Source of the DNA: Zestomonas carbonaria
GTDB taxonomy: Bacteria > Pseudomonadota > Gammaproteobacteria > Pseudomonadales > Pseudomonadaceae
Length of the DNA stretch: 64,000 bases
Assembly: GCF_904061905.1 (NCBI RefSeq)
Contig: NZ_CAJFCI010000076.1
Location: forward strand, 62,001 to 126,000
Direction: 5' to 3'
Below, piece after piece: positions 7,810 to 16,427 of this stretch. The stretch's first letter is position 1. Every line of letters begins with the position of its first letter. The notes beneath the pieces are model-generated. The model saw only the letters and a program-made list of their open reading frames with translations. It ran no database searches and was not told the origin of the DNA. The translations under genes and the position numbers were made by a program.

Positions 7810-9123
7810 TCAACGACGCAACTGGAGCCGCGCCACCAGCCCGCCGCCTTCGCGGTTGGCGAGGGTCAGGGAGCCGCCGATGGCGAGCGCCAGTTGCTGT
7901 GCGATCGCCAGGCCGAGGCCGGTGCCGCCGGTGCCCCGGTTGCGTGAGGTCTCCAGCCGGTAGAAGGGTTGCAGCACCGCCGTCAGTTCCTCTTCGGCGA
8001 TGCCGGGGCCACGGTCCAGCACCTCGATCGACAACGAGCTTTCCGACTCTGCCCGCACCCGCACCTCGGCGGCGCCGGAAAACTTCAGGGCATTGTCGAT
8101 CAGGTTGCCCAGGATGCGGCGCAGGGCGTGGGGCCGGGTGTTCAGGGGAATGTCCAGGCGGCCCTCCAGGCTGACCTTCTGGCCGGTGTCCTGGTAGTCG
8201 TAGACCAGGCTGGCGAGAAAGGCGTCCAGGTCGACCCGTCCGGGCTTCTCCACCGCGCCGTGGACGCTGCGGGCATAGGCAACGCCTTCGTGGACCAGGC
8301 GCTCCATCTCGCCCAGGTCCTGCTCCCACTTGTCGCGCCCGGCGGCATCGTCCATGAACTCGACGCGCAGTTTCATGCGAGTGATCGGTGTCTGCAGGTC
8401 GTGGGAAATCGCCGCCAGGATCTGCAGGCGCTCCTCCAGATGGGCCGCGATGCGATCCTGCATGGCATTGAACGCCGTCGCCGCATAGGCGACTTCGCTC
8501 GGCCCGTCCTCGTCCAGGCGCGGGCCGCGCATGTTGGGGTCCAGCGTGTCCGCCGCCCGGGCCAGGCGCGCCAGCGGGCGGGTCGCGGTGCGCACCGCCA
8601 GCCAGGTACAGCCCAGCAGCACGGCCAGTTGCGCCAGCAGGACCACTGGCAGCCAGTCGGCCATGGGCATCACCGACGGCCGCACATCGATGGTCAGCGG
8701 GCTGCCATCGGCCAGGAACAAATGGGCCTGCAAGTGCGGCGTCACACCGCCGATATCGCTGAAGCTCGGGCGGTAGTGCTGGCCGATGACACTGTTGATC
8801 GCGCGCACCACGTCGTTGTCGTTTCCGGCATCGAGCGGCTCCCCGTCGTCGCCTGGGCCCAGGACGAAACGGTAGGTGCGCCGCTCCAACTGGTCCAGCC
8901 ACGCCGGGCGCTCCTCGGCGGGCAGGCGGTCGAGGATGGCGACGGCCGTCTGCACATCGCGCTCCAGGTTGCCCAGCATCATCGACTCGGCACTCTGGTA
9001 GCGCTCGAAGAACAGCAGGCCGAACGACAGCCCGTGGGCCAGCAGCAGGCCGACCAGGAAGATCAGCGACAGCCGCGAGGCCAGGGTGCGCGGCCAGATG
9101 CGCCAGCGGGACGGAGCGCTCAT
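7810..9123 (-). CDS. Sensor histidine kinase, OmpR-partner type
   Basis: This 437-aa inner-membrane kinase has a first transmembrane helix (about residues 17-38), a periplasmic sensor loop, a second helix (about 158-178), a HAMP segment, a HisKA dimer domain with ISHDLQTPITRMK, and an ATPase domain with the N box (NLIDNALKF) and glycine boxes (DRGPGIAEEE, GTGGTGLGLAIA). Its ATG at 9123 overlaps the stop of the response regulator gene by four bases. The periplasmic loop shows no metal-binding cysteine cluster. Because the regulator's presumed boxes occur before the bufferin operon, metal or thiol stress is a plausible signal; this is inference. Confidence 0.95.
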   Translation of the reverse strand: MSAPSRWRIWPRTLASRLSLIFLVGLLLAHGLSFGLLFFERYQSAESMMLGNLERDVQTAVAILDRLPAEERPAWLDQLERRTYRFVLGPGDDGEPLDAGNDNDVVRAINSVIGQHYRPSFSDIGGVTPHLQAHLFLADGSPLTIDVRPSVMPMADWLPVVLLAQLAVLLGCTWLAVRTATRPLARLARAADTLDPNMRGPRLDEDGPSEVAYAATAFNAMQDRIAAHLEERLQILAAISHDLQTPITRMKLRVEFMDDAAGRDKWEQDLGEMERLVHEGVAYARSVHGAVEKPGRVDLDAFLASLVYDYQDTGQKVSLEGRLDIPLNTRPHALRRILGNLIDNALKFSGAAEVRVRAESESSLSIEVLDRGPGIAEEELTAVLQPFYRLETSRNRGTGGTGLGLAIAQQLALAIGGSLTLANREGGGLVARLQLRR

Positions 9124-9860
9124 GTCGAGGACTCGGCGAACTCGACGGCCATGCTGAAGACATAGCCCTCGCTGCGCACGGTCTTGATGTAGACGGGCTC
9201 GCGGGCGTCGTCCCGCAGGCGCTGGCGCAGGCGGCTGACCAGCAGGTCGATGGAGCGGTCGAACAGGTCGGCGTCGCGGCCCTGGGTCAGGTTGAGCAAC
9301 TGGTCGCGGCTGAGCACCCGCTGCGGATGATCGAGGAACACCCGCAGCAGGCGGTACTCGGCGCCGCTCAGGGCGACCTGGGTATCGCTGCCGTCGAGCA
9401 GGTGGCGGGCCGTGGTGTCCAGCCGCCAGTCGCCGAACGCCAGCAGGCGCCCGGGTTCGGAGACCTGCAGATTGGGCGGCAGCATGCGCGTGCGGCGCAG
9501 CACGGCATTGATCCGGGCCAGCAGCTCGCGGGCGGCGAACGGCTTGACCAGGTAGTCGTCCGCGCCCATTTCCAGGCCGACGATGCGGTCGGTTTCATCA
9601 TCGCGCGCGGTCAGCATCAGCACCGGTGTGGCCTTGTGCTTGCCCGACCGCAACTCGCGGCACAACACCAGGCCATCGTCGCCGGGCATCATGATGTCGA
9701 GCACGATCAGGTCCACGCTATTGGCATCGAGCACCGCGCGCATCTGCCGGCCATCGGCGGCAAGCGTGGTGCGCAAGCCATTCTTCCTCAGGTAGTTGCC
9801 CACCAGCTCGCGGATTTCCCGGTCGTCATCGACGATCAGGATGTGGTCGACATGTTCCAT
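9120..9860 (-). CDS. OmpR-family response regulator
   Basis: This 246-aa regulator has a receiver domain with acidic pocket DDD (residues 11-13), the phospho-acceptor Asp in LIVLDIMMPG and the conserved Lys in LVKPF. A winged-helix C-terminal domain follows (GAEYRLLRVFLDHP, then DRSIDLLVSRLRQRL). It is the first gene of a two-gene operon with its kinase. Direct repeats TGTATT-GCAG-TGTATC lie 66 bases upstream of its start, and similar repeats precede two other transcription units, so it probably autoregulates and controls those units. Confidence 0.95.
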   Translation of the reverse strand: MEHVDHILIVDDDREIRELVGNYLRKNGLRTTLAADGRQMRAVLDANSVDLIVLDIMMPGDDGLVLCRELRSGKHKATPVLMLTARDDETDRIVGLEMGADDYLVKPFAARELLARINAVLRRTRMLPPNLQVSEPGRLLAFGDWRLDTTARHLLDGSDTQVALSGAEYRLLRVFLDHPQRVLSRDQLLNLTQGRDADLFDRSIDLLVSRLRQRLRDDAREPVYIKTVRSEGYVFSMAVEFAESST

Positions 9861-9925
9861 CAGAGCCTGCCCTCTACGTTCATGGCCCCATTCTAGCGAG
9901 CCGCGCCACGCCCGACCGGGGGCTT

Positions 9926-9941
9926 TGTATTGCAGTGTATC
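9926..9941. promoter_or_regulatory. Direct-repeat box A, candidate response-regulator site (own promoter)
   Basis: TGTATT and TGTATC hexamers are ten bases apart start to start, the usual geometry for an OmpR-type dimer. The right half also forms an inverted repeat with GGATACA at 9953-9959. Confidence 0.55.
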
Positions 9942-9993
9942 CAGCCCTCCGGGGATACATTGCCGCTACACGACCGGCCTTCCGGCGCGCCCC

Positions 9994-10009
9994 TGTATCA
10001 GACTGTATC
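9994..10009. promoter_or_regulatory. Direct-repeat box B, candidate response-regulator site before DUF2790
   Basis: Two exact TGTATC hexamers separated by AGAC lie 132 bases upstream of the DUF2790 gene. The pattern repeats box A with the same ten-base periodicity. Confidence 0.6.
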
Positions 10010-10140
10010 CCGTCCGCCTGCCGACACGCTGCGACCACAGAACCCCGCCCGCCCGACACATTCACGATACGCGCCCGCGATCCAATTGCCGGGCCGAAGC
10101 GCAACCAGCCTCGGCCCCCATCGGCAACGAGGATTCGAAG

Positions 10141-10401
10141 ATGAAAAGCAAATCGATCATGGCGGCGGCGAGCCTTTTCGCCGTACTGAACCTGTGCACC
10201 TTCGCGGCTCGCGCCGAGATAGAAGAGCAGACCTACACCTATGCCACCCGGCTGGACGTGCAGAAAGCGCTGTCGATCCGCGAGGAACCGTCGGACATCT
10301 GCAAGGTGGTGGACGCCCGCATGACCTACGAGGACTCCCAGGGCGTCACCAAGGCCATCAGGTACCTCAAGCTTTCGCAAGCATGCGACATAGGCGGCTG
10401 A
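10141..10401 (+). CDS. Small secreted DUF2790-family protein
   Basis: This 86-aa protein has a signal peptide (residues 1-25, cleavage after ARA) and a short mature domain with the DUF2790 pattern YATRLDVQKALSI ... CKVVDARMTYEDSQG ... RYLKLSQAC. The two cysteines (C54 and C82) may form a disulfide. Function of the family is unknown; members are common in Pseudomonas next to metal-response genes. It lies after response-regulator box B and 66 bases before the DipZ-like gene, probably in one transcript with it. Confidence 0.85.
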   Translation: MKSKSIMAAASLFAVLNLCTFAARAEIEEQTYTYATRLDVQKALSIREEPSDICKVVDARMTYEDSQGVTKAIRYLKLSQACDIGG

Positions 10402-10467
10402 CGGCACGCGCCACTCCGCTCGGAAAACACCCCCGCCCATGCGGCCTGCCACAAGGTGACTCACCCT

Positions 10468-11721
10468 ATGATTCTTATCGCCTTCCTGGGCGGGATAATC
10501 ACTGTCCTCAGCCCCTGCATACTGCCCGTGGTTCCCTTCCTGTTCGCCGGTGCGGCGCTACCCCGGCGATCCATCGCCCTGACCCTGGGCGCAATGGCCC
10601 TGACCTTCGCCCTGGTCTCGTCCCTGGCGGTCACCAGCAGCGCCTGGGTCATCCAGGTCAGCTCGGCGGGCCGCCATCTGGCCCTGGCGGCCCTGGGGCT
10701 GTTCGCCCTCGCGCTGCTGTCGCCACGGGTCGGCGCCTGGCTGACCCGTCCGCTGGTCGCCCTCGGCAACCGTCTCGAACGCGCCGGCCGAACGCGTAGC
10801 GGCGCCACTGCCGCCGTGTTGCTGGGCGTCGCTACCGGCCTGATCTGGACGCCCTGCGCCGGGCCGATCCTCGGGCTGATCATGACCAGCGCCATGCTGC
10901 AGGGCGCCAGTGTCGATACCAGCCTGCTGTTGCTGGCCTACGCCCTTGGCAGCGCCGTGGCGCTGGGCGCGGTCCTGCTCGCCGGTGGTCGCCTGCTCGG
11001 CCATCTGAAGCGCTGGCTGCCCGTCACCGAATGGCTGCGGCGTGCCGGCGGAGTGGTGATGCTGGTCGCGGTCGCGGTGATCGCCACCGGGCTGGACACC
11101 CGCCTGTTGTCGCGCGCGCCGCTGGGCGATACCGGCCGGGTCGAACAGATCCTGCTCGACCGCTTGCCCGGCGCCGCCGCATCGGCCGCCGACTACCTGA
11201 TCGACAGGGCCGAGGCCGAGCCGGCCATCGAGCTGAAGCAGCTAGGCCCGGTGCCGTCCCTGTCCGGCGCGGTCGAGTGGATCAATTCCCCGCCCCTGAC
11301 CCGCGAGGACCTGCGCGGCAAGGTCGTGCTGATCGACTTCTGGACCTACGACTGCATCAACTGCCAGCGCACCCTGCCCCACGTCAACCAGTGGGCCAGG
11401 AAGTACGCATCCGACGGCCTCGTGGTGATCGGCGTGCACACCCCGGAATATGCCTTCGAGAAGGTCATCGACAACGTGCGGCGCGAGGTGCGCAAGCTGG
11501 GTATCGAGTACCCGGTGGCCATCGACAACGACTACCGGATCTGGCGCGCCTTCGACAACCGCTACTGGCCCGCCCATTACTTCGTCGATGCCCGGGGCCA
11601 GGTGCGCTACAGCCATTTCGGCGAAGGCCGGTACCAGGAGCAGGAGCGGGTCATCCAGCAACTGCTTCGGGAGGCGAACGTCCCGTTCGAGGAAACCATC
11701 AGGGTCTCACCCCAACCCTGA
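10468..11721 (+). CDS. DipZ/DsbD-like membrane thiol-redox protein with thioredoxin domain
   Basis: The protein has about 417 aa. An N-terminal DsbD/CcdA-type membrane domain (residues 1-200) shows paired cysteine motifs SPCILPVVPF and TPCAGPILGL that shuttle electrons across the inner membrane. A periplasmic TlpA-like thioredoxin domain follows (from about 270) with the CxxC site in YDCINCQRT. Typical DipZ proteins carry a further C-terminal carbohydrate-binding-like domain, which is absent here. An upstream GTG at 10456 is in frame, but AAGGTGA is well placed for the ATG at 10468. It may keep copper-RiPP or envelope cysteines reduced; this link is inferred from position. Confidence 0.87.
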   Translation: MILIAFLGGIITVLSPCILPVVPFLFAGAALPRRSIALTLGAMALTFALVSSLAVTSSAWVIQVSSAGRHLALAALGLFALALLSPRVGAWLTRPLVALGNRLERAGRTRSGATAAVLLGVATGLIWTPCAGPILGLIMTSAMLQGASVDTSLLLLAYALGSAVALGAVLLAGGRLLGHLKRWLPVTEWLRRAGGVVMLVAVAVIATGLDTRLLSRAPLGDTGRVEQILLDRLPGAAASAADYLIDRAEAEPAIELKQLGPVPSLSGAVEWINSPPLTREDLRGKVVLIDFWTYDCINCQRTLPHVNQWARKYASDGLVVIGVHTPEYAFEKVIDNVRREVRKLGIEYPVAIDNDYRIWRAFDNRYWPAHYFVDARGQVRYSHFGEGRYQEQERVIQQLLREANVPFEETIRVSPQP

Positions 11722-12119
11722 CTGTGCGCCCCCCGCCGAAGCGAGAGGGACCGGCGGGAAAGCACGGAGCCTGATAGCACGCACGGATACTCCCCCCAGG
11801 GAGAGGGGCCGGGGGCGAGGGACCGAAGTGTCGTTGCAAGACACGGCCTGGCTGGAACCAGGACTGTTCACAGTTGATGAAACACCCTGGCCCGGTACAT
11901 CCGGGGTAAGCCCCACAGCCCTGCCGAGCCGGCACGCGGCACCTTGTCATGAGGCCCCGTGCCGGTTCGGCGTTTCAGCGGCCTTCTGTATCCCAACGTA
12001 TCTCGGCCGGCGGTTCCGCACTTCGCTTACAAATCCACCGGGTGCCGGACACGTTGCCGATACAACGCGCCCTCGTAATGGCCACACCCGATCAAGACGG
12101 CCATACCGAGGAGCGAACC
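11722..12119. other. Intergenic region with degenerate repeat and regulatory box
   Basis: No gene is supported in these 398 bases. Around 11785-11830 is a GC-rich CTCCCCCCAGGGAGAGG palindromic stretch resembling the dispersed repeats at 4.4 and 54.3 kb. The right half contains box C and presumably the doxX promoter. Confidence 0.5.
11987..12002. promoter_or_regulatory. Direct-repeat box C, candidate response-regulator site before doxX/bufferin operon
   Basis: TGTATC-CCAA-CGTATC repeats the spacing of boxes A and B with one mismatch and lies 118 bases upstream of the DoxX start. Confidence 0.5.
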
Positions 12120-12770
12120 ATGCATACCCCCCATCCGATCCCGCTGATGTCCCGAGTCGATGCGGTGGGCCAGTGGCTCGCCCCGCTCGGCCTGCGCCTC
12201 CTGCTGGCCTGGGAATTCTTCGAGGCCGGACGCGAGAAGCTGCTGGGCGACAACTGGTTCGCCGACCTGGCCGGCAGGTTCCCGTTCCCCTTCACCTTGC
12301 TGGGCCCCGACCTGAACTGGGCGCTGGCGACCTGGCTGGAGCTGGTCGGCAGCCTGGCGCTGCTGCTGGGCCTGGGCACGCGCTACGCCGCCTTCGCCCT
12401 GTGGGTCCTGACCATCGTGGCGATCCATGCCGTCCACTGGCCCGCCGAGTGGTCGAGCCTGGCCGACCTGTGGAACGGCTACGCCATCACCGACAAGGGC
12501 TTCGGCAACTACAAGCTGCCGCTGCTGTACCTGGCCATGTTGCTGCCGCTGATCCTGACCGGCGGCGGACGCCTGAGCCTGGATGCCCTGATCGGCGCCG
12601 GACGGGAACCGGCCACGCCCCGCTCTGACCGCACCATCTGGGGCCTGGCCCTGCTCGCCCTGGGCCTGCCGCTCAGCGTGCTGCTGCCATGGCTGGGCGG
12701 CGCCCTGGCCATCGCCGGCACGCTACTGGTGGCGATCCGCTTCCGCCACGCCACCGCCCCGGCTCACTGA
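12120..12770 (+). CDS. DoxX-family membrane protein (HvfX-like)
   Basis: This 216-aa inner-membrane protein has about five hydrophobic segments. The N-terminal DoxX signature is RLLLAWEFFEAGREKL. GAGGAG lies six bases upstream of the ATG. DoxX proteins are regular partners of bufferin (HvfABC-like) clusters, where they are thought to serve in membrane redox steps. It is the first gene of a five-gene rightward operon with the EGKCG precursor, DUF692, DUF2063 and a ferric-reductase-like protein. The biochemical role is not established. Confidence 0.88.
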   Translation: MHTPHPIPLMSRVDAVGQWLAPLGLRLLLAWEFFEAGREKLLGDNWFADLAGRFPFPFTLLGPDLNWALATWLELVGSLALLLGLGTRYAAFALWVLTIVAIHAVHWPAEWSSLADLWNGYAITDKGFGNYKLPLLYLAMLLPLILTGGGRLSLDALIGAGREPATPRSDRTIWGLALLALGLPLSVLLPWLGGALAIAGTLLVAIRFRHATAPAH

Positions 12771-12841
12771 CTCGTCGTGTCACCGCCGCCTATCGCGGCA
12801 CCTACCCGCGCGGCACCGCCGCGCTCTTCTGGAGAAAGCAA

Positions 12842-13318
12842 ATGACCCGTACCACCACCCTCAGCAAAACCACCCTCGGGATGATCGGCGTCGCCTTGTC
12901 CGGCGGCATGTTCCTGGCCAACACCGCCTTCGCCGTGCAACCGCTGGCCCAGGGTTATCTTTCCGCAGGCATCCAGGTTGCCCAGGCGGGCGAAGGCAAG
13001 TGCGGGGAAGGCAAATGCGGCGGCAGCGCCAGCGACGACAAGGCGTCGCAAGCCGAAGGCAAATGTGGCGAAGGTAAATGCGGTGAAGGCAAGTGCGGCG
13101 ATGCCTCGTTCTCGAGGACCGACACCGACAAGGACGGCCGGGTATCGCGGGCCGAGTTCCTCGCCGTCGCCGCCAAGCGTGCCAGCGCCTTCGACAAGAT
13201 CGACACCGACCACGACGGCTACATCAGCGAGGCGGAAGCCCACGAGTTCCTGCGCGCCACCTACGAGGCCAACGGCAAGCCGATGCCCAAGGGCCTGTTC
13301 AGCAGCATCGCCGACTGA
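12842..13318 (+). CDS. EGKCG-repeat, EF-hand precursor of a bufferin/HvfA-type copper RiPP
   Basis: This 158-aa exported protein has a Sec-type N-terminus (hydrophobic residues 12-30, cleavage near AFA). Five EGKCG motifs follow at 51-55, 56-60, 72-76, 77-81 and 82-86. In HvfA/bufferin-type peptides the cysteines of such motifs are converted to oxazolone/thioamide copper ligands by the DUF692-DUF2063 pair encoded next door. Unusually, the C-terminus contains two canonical EF-hand loops, D94-E105 and D121-E132. It could therefore join a copper-binding tail to a calcium-responsive domain. Start ATG 12842 has GGAG upstream. Modification has not been shown for this protein. Confidence 0.85.
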   Translation: MTRTTTLSKTTLGMIGVALSGGMFLANTAFAVQPLAQGYLSAGIQVAQAGEGKCGEGKCGGSASDDKASQAEGKCGEGKCGEGKCGDASFSRTDTDKDGRVSRAEFLAVAAKRASAFDKIDTDHDGYISEAEAHEFLRATYEANGKPMPKGLFSSIAD

Positions 13319-13389
13319 CCCGACCTGAGCCATTGCGCGCCCTCCCCTCCATCCCGAGGGGACGGGGCGCCCCTGACGAGACCTTCGCG

Positions 13390-14247
13390 ATGAACATGAC
13401 CAAACCCCTGGTGTCCGCAGGGCTCGGCCTGCGCCGTGGCCTGCTGCAATCCCTCCTGGCGATGGACGACGACGCGGTGGACTTCCTCGAATGCGCGCCC
13501 GACAACTGGATCGGCGCAGGTGGCCGGCTCGGCGAGACGCTGGCGGAGCTTTCGGCGCGCTTCCCGATCAGTTGCCACGGCCTGTCGCTCTCCCTCGGCG
13601 GGCCCGAACCGCTGGACATGGAGTTGCTGGCCAACACCCGCAGGTTCCTGGAAACCCATGCCGTGGCGCTGTACAGCGAACACCTCAGCTACTGCTCCGA
13701 CGACGGCCACCTGTACGACCTGATGCCGCTGCCCTTCACCGAGGAAGCGGTCCTGCATGTCGCCAGCCGGATTCGCCAGGCGCAGGACGTGCTGGGCCGC
13801 AGAATCGCGGTCGAGAACATCTCCTACTATGCCGCGCCCTACCAGGCCATGAGCGAGATCGACTTCATCAACGCGGTGCTGGATGAGGCCGATTGCGACC
13901 TGCTGCTGGACGTCAACAACGTCTACGTCAACGCCTGTTGCCACGGCTACGACGCCGAACGCTTCCTGGCCCGGCTGCCCGCGCGGAGGATCGCCTCCTA
14001 CCACATCGCCGGCCACTACGACGAAGCCGACGACCTGAAGATCGACACCCACGGCGCCCCGGTGAAGGATGCCGTGTGGTCGCTGCTCGAAAGCGCCTAC
14101 GCCCGTTTCGGCGTGCGTCCCACCCTGCTGGAACGCGACTTCAACTTCCCACTGCTGGAAGAACTGCTGGCGGAAGTCGAACGTATCCGCTCGCTGCAGG
14201 GCGTCTTCGTCGACGGCCGGATCACAGGCGGGCACGCCCATGCCTGA
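13390..14247 (+). CDS. DUF692 multinuclear iron oxidase (HvfB/MbnB-like)
   Basis: This 285-aa TIM-barrel enzyme of the DUF692/MNIO family uses a di- or tri-iron centre to oxidise cysteine thiols of a precursor peptide. Metal-ligand-type motifs seen are SCHGLSLSLGG, YSEHLSY, VENISYY, LLLDVNNVYVNA, YHIAGH and DTHGAPV, in family order. The gene follows the EGKCG precursor by 71 bases and overlaps the partner DUF2063 gene by eight bases, as in bufferin operons. Its product probably converts the cysteines of the five EGKCG motifs. Family assignment is very secure; the peptide substrate is inferred from adjacency. Confidence 0.93.
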   Translation: MNMTKPLVSAGLGLRRGLLQSLLAMDDDAVDFLECAPDNWIGAGGRLGETLAELSARFPISCHGLSLSLGGPEPLDMELLANTRRFLETHAVALYSEHLSYCSDDGHLYDLMPLPFTEEAVLHVASRIRQAQDVLGRRIAVENISYYAAPYQAMSEIDFINAVLDEADCDLLLDVNNVYVNACCHGYDAERFLARLPARRIASYHIAGHYDEADDLKIDTHGAPVKDAVWSLLESAYARFGVRPTLLERDFNFPLLEELLAEVERIRSLQGVFVDGRITGGHAHA

Positions 14248-14998
14248 GTCCCTGCGCGAACAGCAATACACCCTGGCGCGGCACCTGCGCGATCCGGCGA
14301 ACAACCCGCCACCGCCGGGGATCGAGCCGCGTCGCCTGAAGGTCTACCGGGAACTGTTCTTCAACTCCATCAGCGGATTGCTCGCGGGCAGTTTTCCAGT
14401 GATCCGGCAGACGCTGAGCGAGGCCGAGTGGAACTCCCTGGTGCAGGCCTTCTACGCCGGCCACCGCTCCCGGACGCCCCTGTTCACCGAGATCGCCAGC
14501 GAGTTCGTCGCCTTCCTGCAAGGCCATTCCGAGCAGGCGGACATCCCGCCATGGCTGGCCGAACTGGCCCACTACGAGTGGGTGGAACTGGCGCTCCAAC
14601 TGGCCGACGCCAACGCGCCCGCCCACCGCGCCGATGGCGACCTGCTGGAAGGCATTCCCCTGCTATCGCCGCTGGCGCTGCCCCTCGGCTATCGCTGGCC
14701 GGTGACCGACCTGGGTCCCGGATTCAAACCGGCCGAGGCAGCGGGGCAACCCACCCTGCTGCTGGTACATCGCGACGAGAACCATCGCGTGCGCTTCGCA
14801 CAGATCTCGCCGCCGGCCTACCGGCTGCTGCTTTCGCTCTCGACCAACCAGTGGAGCGGCCGCCAGCACCTGGCCGCGCTCGCCGACGAGGCGGGAGACG
14901 ACGCGGACGGGTTGCAGGCCCAGGGCCTGGCCATGCTGGAACAATTGCGCTCGGACGGGATCGTCCTCGGCACCCTCATCACAGGAGCCTCATCATGA
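14240..14998 (+). CDS. DUF2063 partner protein (HvfC-like)
   Basis: This 252-aa protein has an N-terminal putative DNA-binding/DUF2063 domain (residues 5-95, with the typical YRELFFNSISGLLAGSFPV pattern) and a C-terminal domain. In studied systems the DUF2063 protein binds the precursor and presents it to the DUF692 oxidase. The start overlaps the DUF692 gene by eight bases, and its stop overlaps the following start as ATGA, showing tight coupling. No enzymatic motif of its own is visible. Confidence 0.9.
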   Translation: MPESLREQQYTLARHLRDPANNPPPPGIEPRRLKVYRELFFNSISGLLAGSFPVIRQTLSEAEWNSLVQAFYAGHRSRTPLFTEIASEFVAFLQGHSEQADIPPWLAELAHYEWVELALQLADANAPAHRADGDLLEGIPLLSPLALPLGYRWPVTDLGPGFKPAEAAGQPTLLLVHRDENHRVRFAQISPPAYRLLLSLSTNQWSGRQHLAALADEAGDDADGLQAQGLAMLEQLRSDGIVLGTLITGASS

Positions 14999-15645
14999 AC
15001 ACCCGGACCAACCACCTCGGAGGCTGGCGACTGTTCAGCCTGCTGGCCGTCTCGATCCTGGCGATGGCCGCGCTCATCCTGGCATTCGCCCCGGATAGCG
15101 TGGAAGGAACCAGAAGCGTCATCCGCGCGACCGCGAGAACCTCGTTCGCGCTGTTCTTCACCGCGTTCACCGCATCCGCGTTCGCCGTGCTGGTGCCCTC
15201 GCCCTTCAGCCGGTCCCTGCTGCGCGAACGGCGCATCATCGGGCTTTCCTTCGCGTTCTCCCACTTCGTGCATGCCATCGCGATCTTCGCCTACGGGCAA
15301 CTGGCGCCGGAGTTCTGGCCGAACCGCACGGCGCTCGGCAACCTGCCGGGATCGATCGGCTATGCGTTCATCCTCCTGCTGACGCTGACCTCGTTCAAAG
15401 GCCCCGCCCGCCTGCTGGGCGCGAAGGCCTGGAAGCGCCTGCACGTGACCGGCATGTGGGTGATCGCCGCGATCTTCACCTACTCCTACTTCAAGCGCAT
15501 ACCGACGAACCTGCTGTACGCCATCCCGTTCGGCATCGTCGTGGCCGCGGTCGCTGTCCGGCTGGTCGGCAAGCTCGCCCTGGCGGCCAGGCGCAACCAG
15601 CGCGCCCCGGCGAACCCCGACGAACGGAAGGCGCTGGTGTCGTGA
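14995..15645 (+). CDS. Ferric-reductase-like transmembrane protein
   Basis: This 216-aa protein has six hydrophobic segments and resembles the ferric reductase-like transmembrane (YedZ/MsrQ-like) domain. Histidines that could ligate haem occur in FSHFVHAIAIF and KRLHVTGMW. It lacks flavin- and NAD-binding domains. It is the last gene of the DoxX-bufferin operon, coupled by ATGA overlap to the DUF2063 gene. It may pass electrons to or from copper in the periplasm; this is inferred from the family and context. Confidence 0.8.
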   Translation: MNTRTNHLGGWRLFSLLAVSILAMAALILAFAPDSVEGTRSVIRATARTSFALFFTAFTASAFAVLVPSPFSRSLLRERRIIGLSFAFSHFVHAIAIFAYGQLAPEFWPNRTALGNLPGSIGYAFILLLTLTSFKGPARLLGAKAWKRLHVTGMWVIAAIFTYSYFKRIPTNLLYAIPFGIVVAAVAVRLVGKLALAARRNQRAPANPDERKALVS

Positions 15646-15665
15646 TACGGGCTGCCCCTCGGCAA

Positions 15666-16427
15666 TCAACCCGCGCCGTGCGCCCAGCGGCGGTACAAGC
15701 CGCGGGCGGCGGCGTCCAGAATGAAACCCAGCACGCCAATCAGCACCACCATGGCCATCAGTTCGGAATAGGCCAGGCGGTCGCGGGTATCGAGGATGTA
15801 GTAGCCGAGCCCGGCGCTGACGCCGAGCATTTCGCAAGGTACCAGGACGATCCAGAGGATACCGATGGCCAGCCGCACGCCGGTGAGCACATGCCCCAGC
15901 ACGCCCGGCACGATCACCCGTCGCAGCGTCTCCCAGCGCGTCGCGCTCAGGCTGCGCGCCAGTTGCAGCCAGCGCGGATCGAGCTGGCGCACCCCGGCCG
16001 CCGTGTTCAGCATGATCGGCCAGACGGCCGCGAATGCCAGCAGGAAGTAGATCGGCTGGTCGCCCACGCCCATCAGCATCACCGCGATGGGCATCCACGA
16101 CAGCGGCGAGATCATCCGCAGGAACTGGAAGGCCGGCGTGGTCGCCGCCTCCAGCAGCCGCGAACTGCCCACCAGCAGGCCCAGCGGAACACCGACCAGC
16201 AGCGCCAGCAACAGCCCCGCCAGCACCCGCTTCAGGCTCACCAGCGCATGCTGGTACAGCTCGGCGCGCCAGAGCAGTTCCTGCAGGCTGGCCAGCGTGG
16301 CCTGCGGCGAGAACAGCGCCGACAGGCCATCGGCCTCACCGAACAGACGGACGCCCAGCCACCAGAGCGACAGCAGTACGCCAAGGCCGAAAATGCCCAG
16401 CAACCCGTAGCGTTGGCCCCGGCTCAA
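15666..16427 (-). CDS. ABC transporter permease, NitT/TauT type
   Basis: This is a 253-aa inner-membrane permease with about six helices and the conserved cytoplasmic EAA-like loop (LARSLSATRWETLRRVIVPG). No ATG exists near the expected N-terminus. A TTG at 16425-16427 overlaps the stop of the binding-protein gene as TTGA and gives the correct length, so this rare start is chosen. It is the last gene of a leftward operon with a binding protein, ATPase, acyl-CoA dehydrogenase-like enzyme and AhpD-like protein. Confidence 0.87.
   Translation of the reverse strand: MSRGQRYGLLGIFGLGVLLSLWWLGVRLFGEADGLSALFSPQATLASLQELLWRAELYQHALVSLKRVLAGLLLALLVGVPLGLLVGSSRLLEAATTPAFQFLRMISPLSWMPIAVMLMGVGDQPIYFLLAFAAVWPIMLNTAAGVRQLDPRWLQLARSLSATRWETLRRVIVPGVLGHVLTGVRLAIGILWIVLVPCEMLGVSAGLGYYILDTRDRLAYSELMAMVVLIGVLGFILDAAARGLYRRWAHGAG

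Noticed and set aside
6158..9163. Open frame of about 1001 codons on the minus strand
   Set aside because: It covers the rhodanese gene in antisense and the histidine kinase out of frame; composition is typical of a GC-rich shadow.
13000..13110. Tandem DNA repeats in the bufferin gene considered as a CRISPR or VNTR
   Set aside because: The repeat is at protein level (EGKCG); codons vary between copies (GGCAAGTGC, GGCAAATGC, GGCAAATGT) and there are no spacers. No CRISPR array was seen anywhere in the window.
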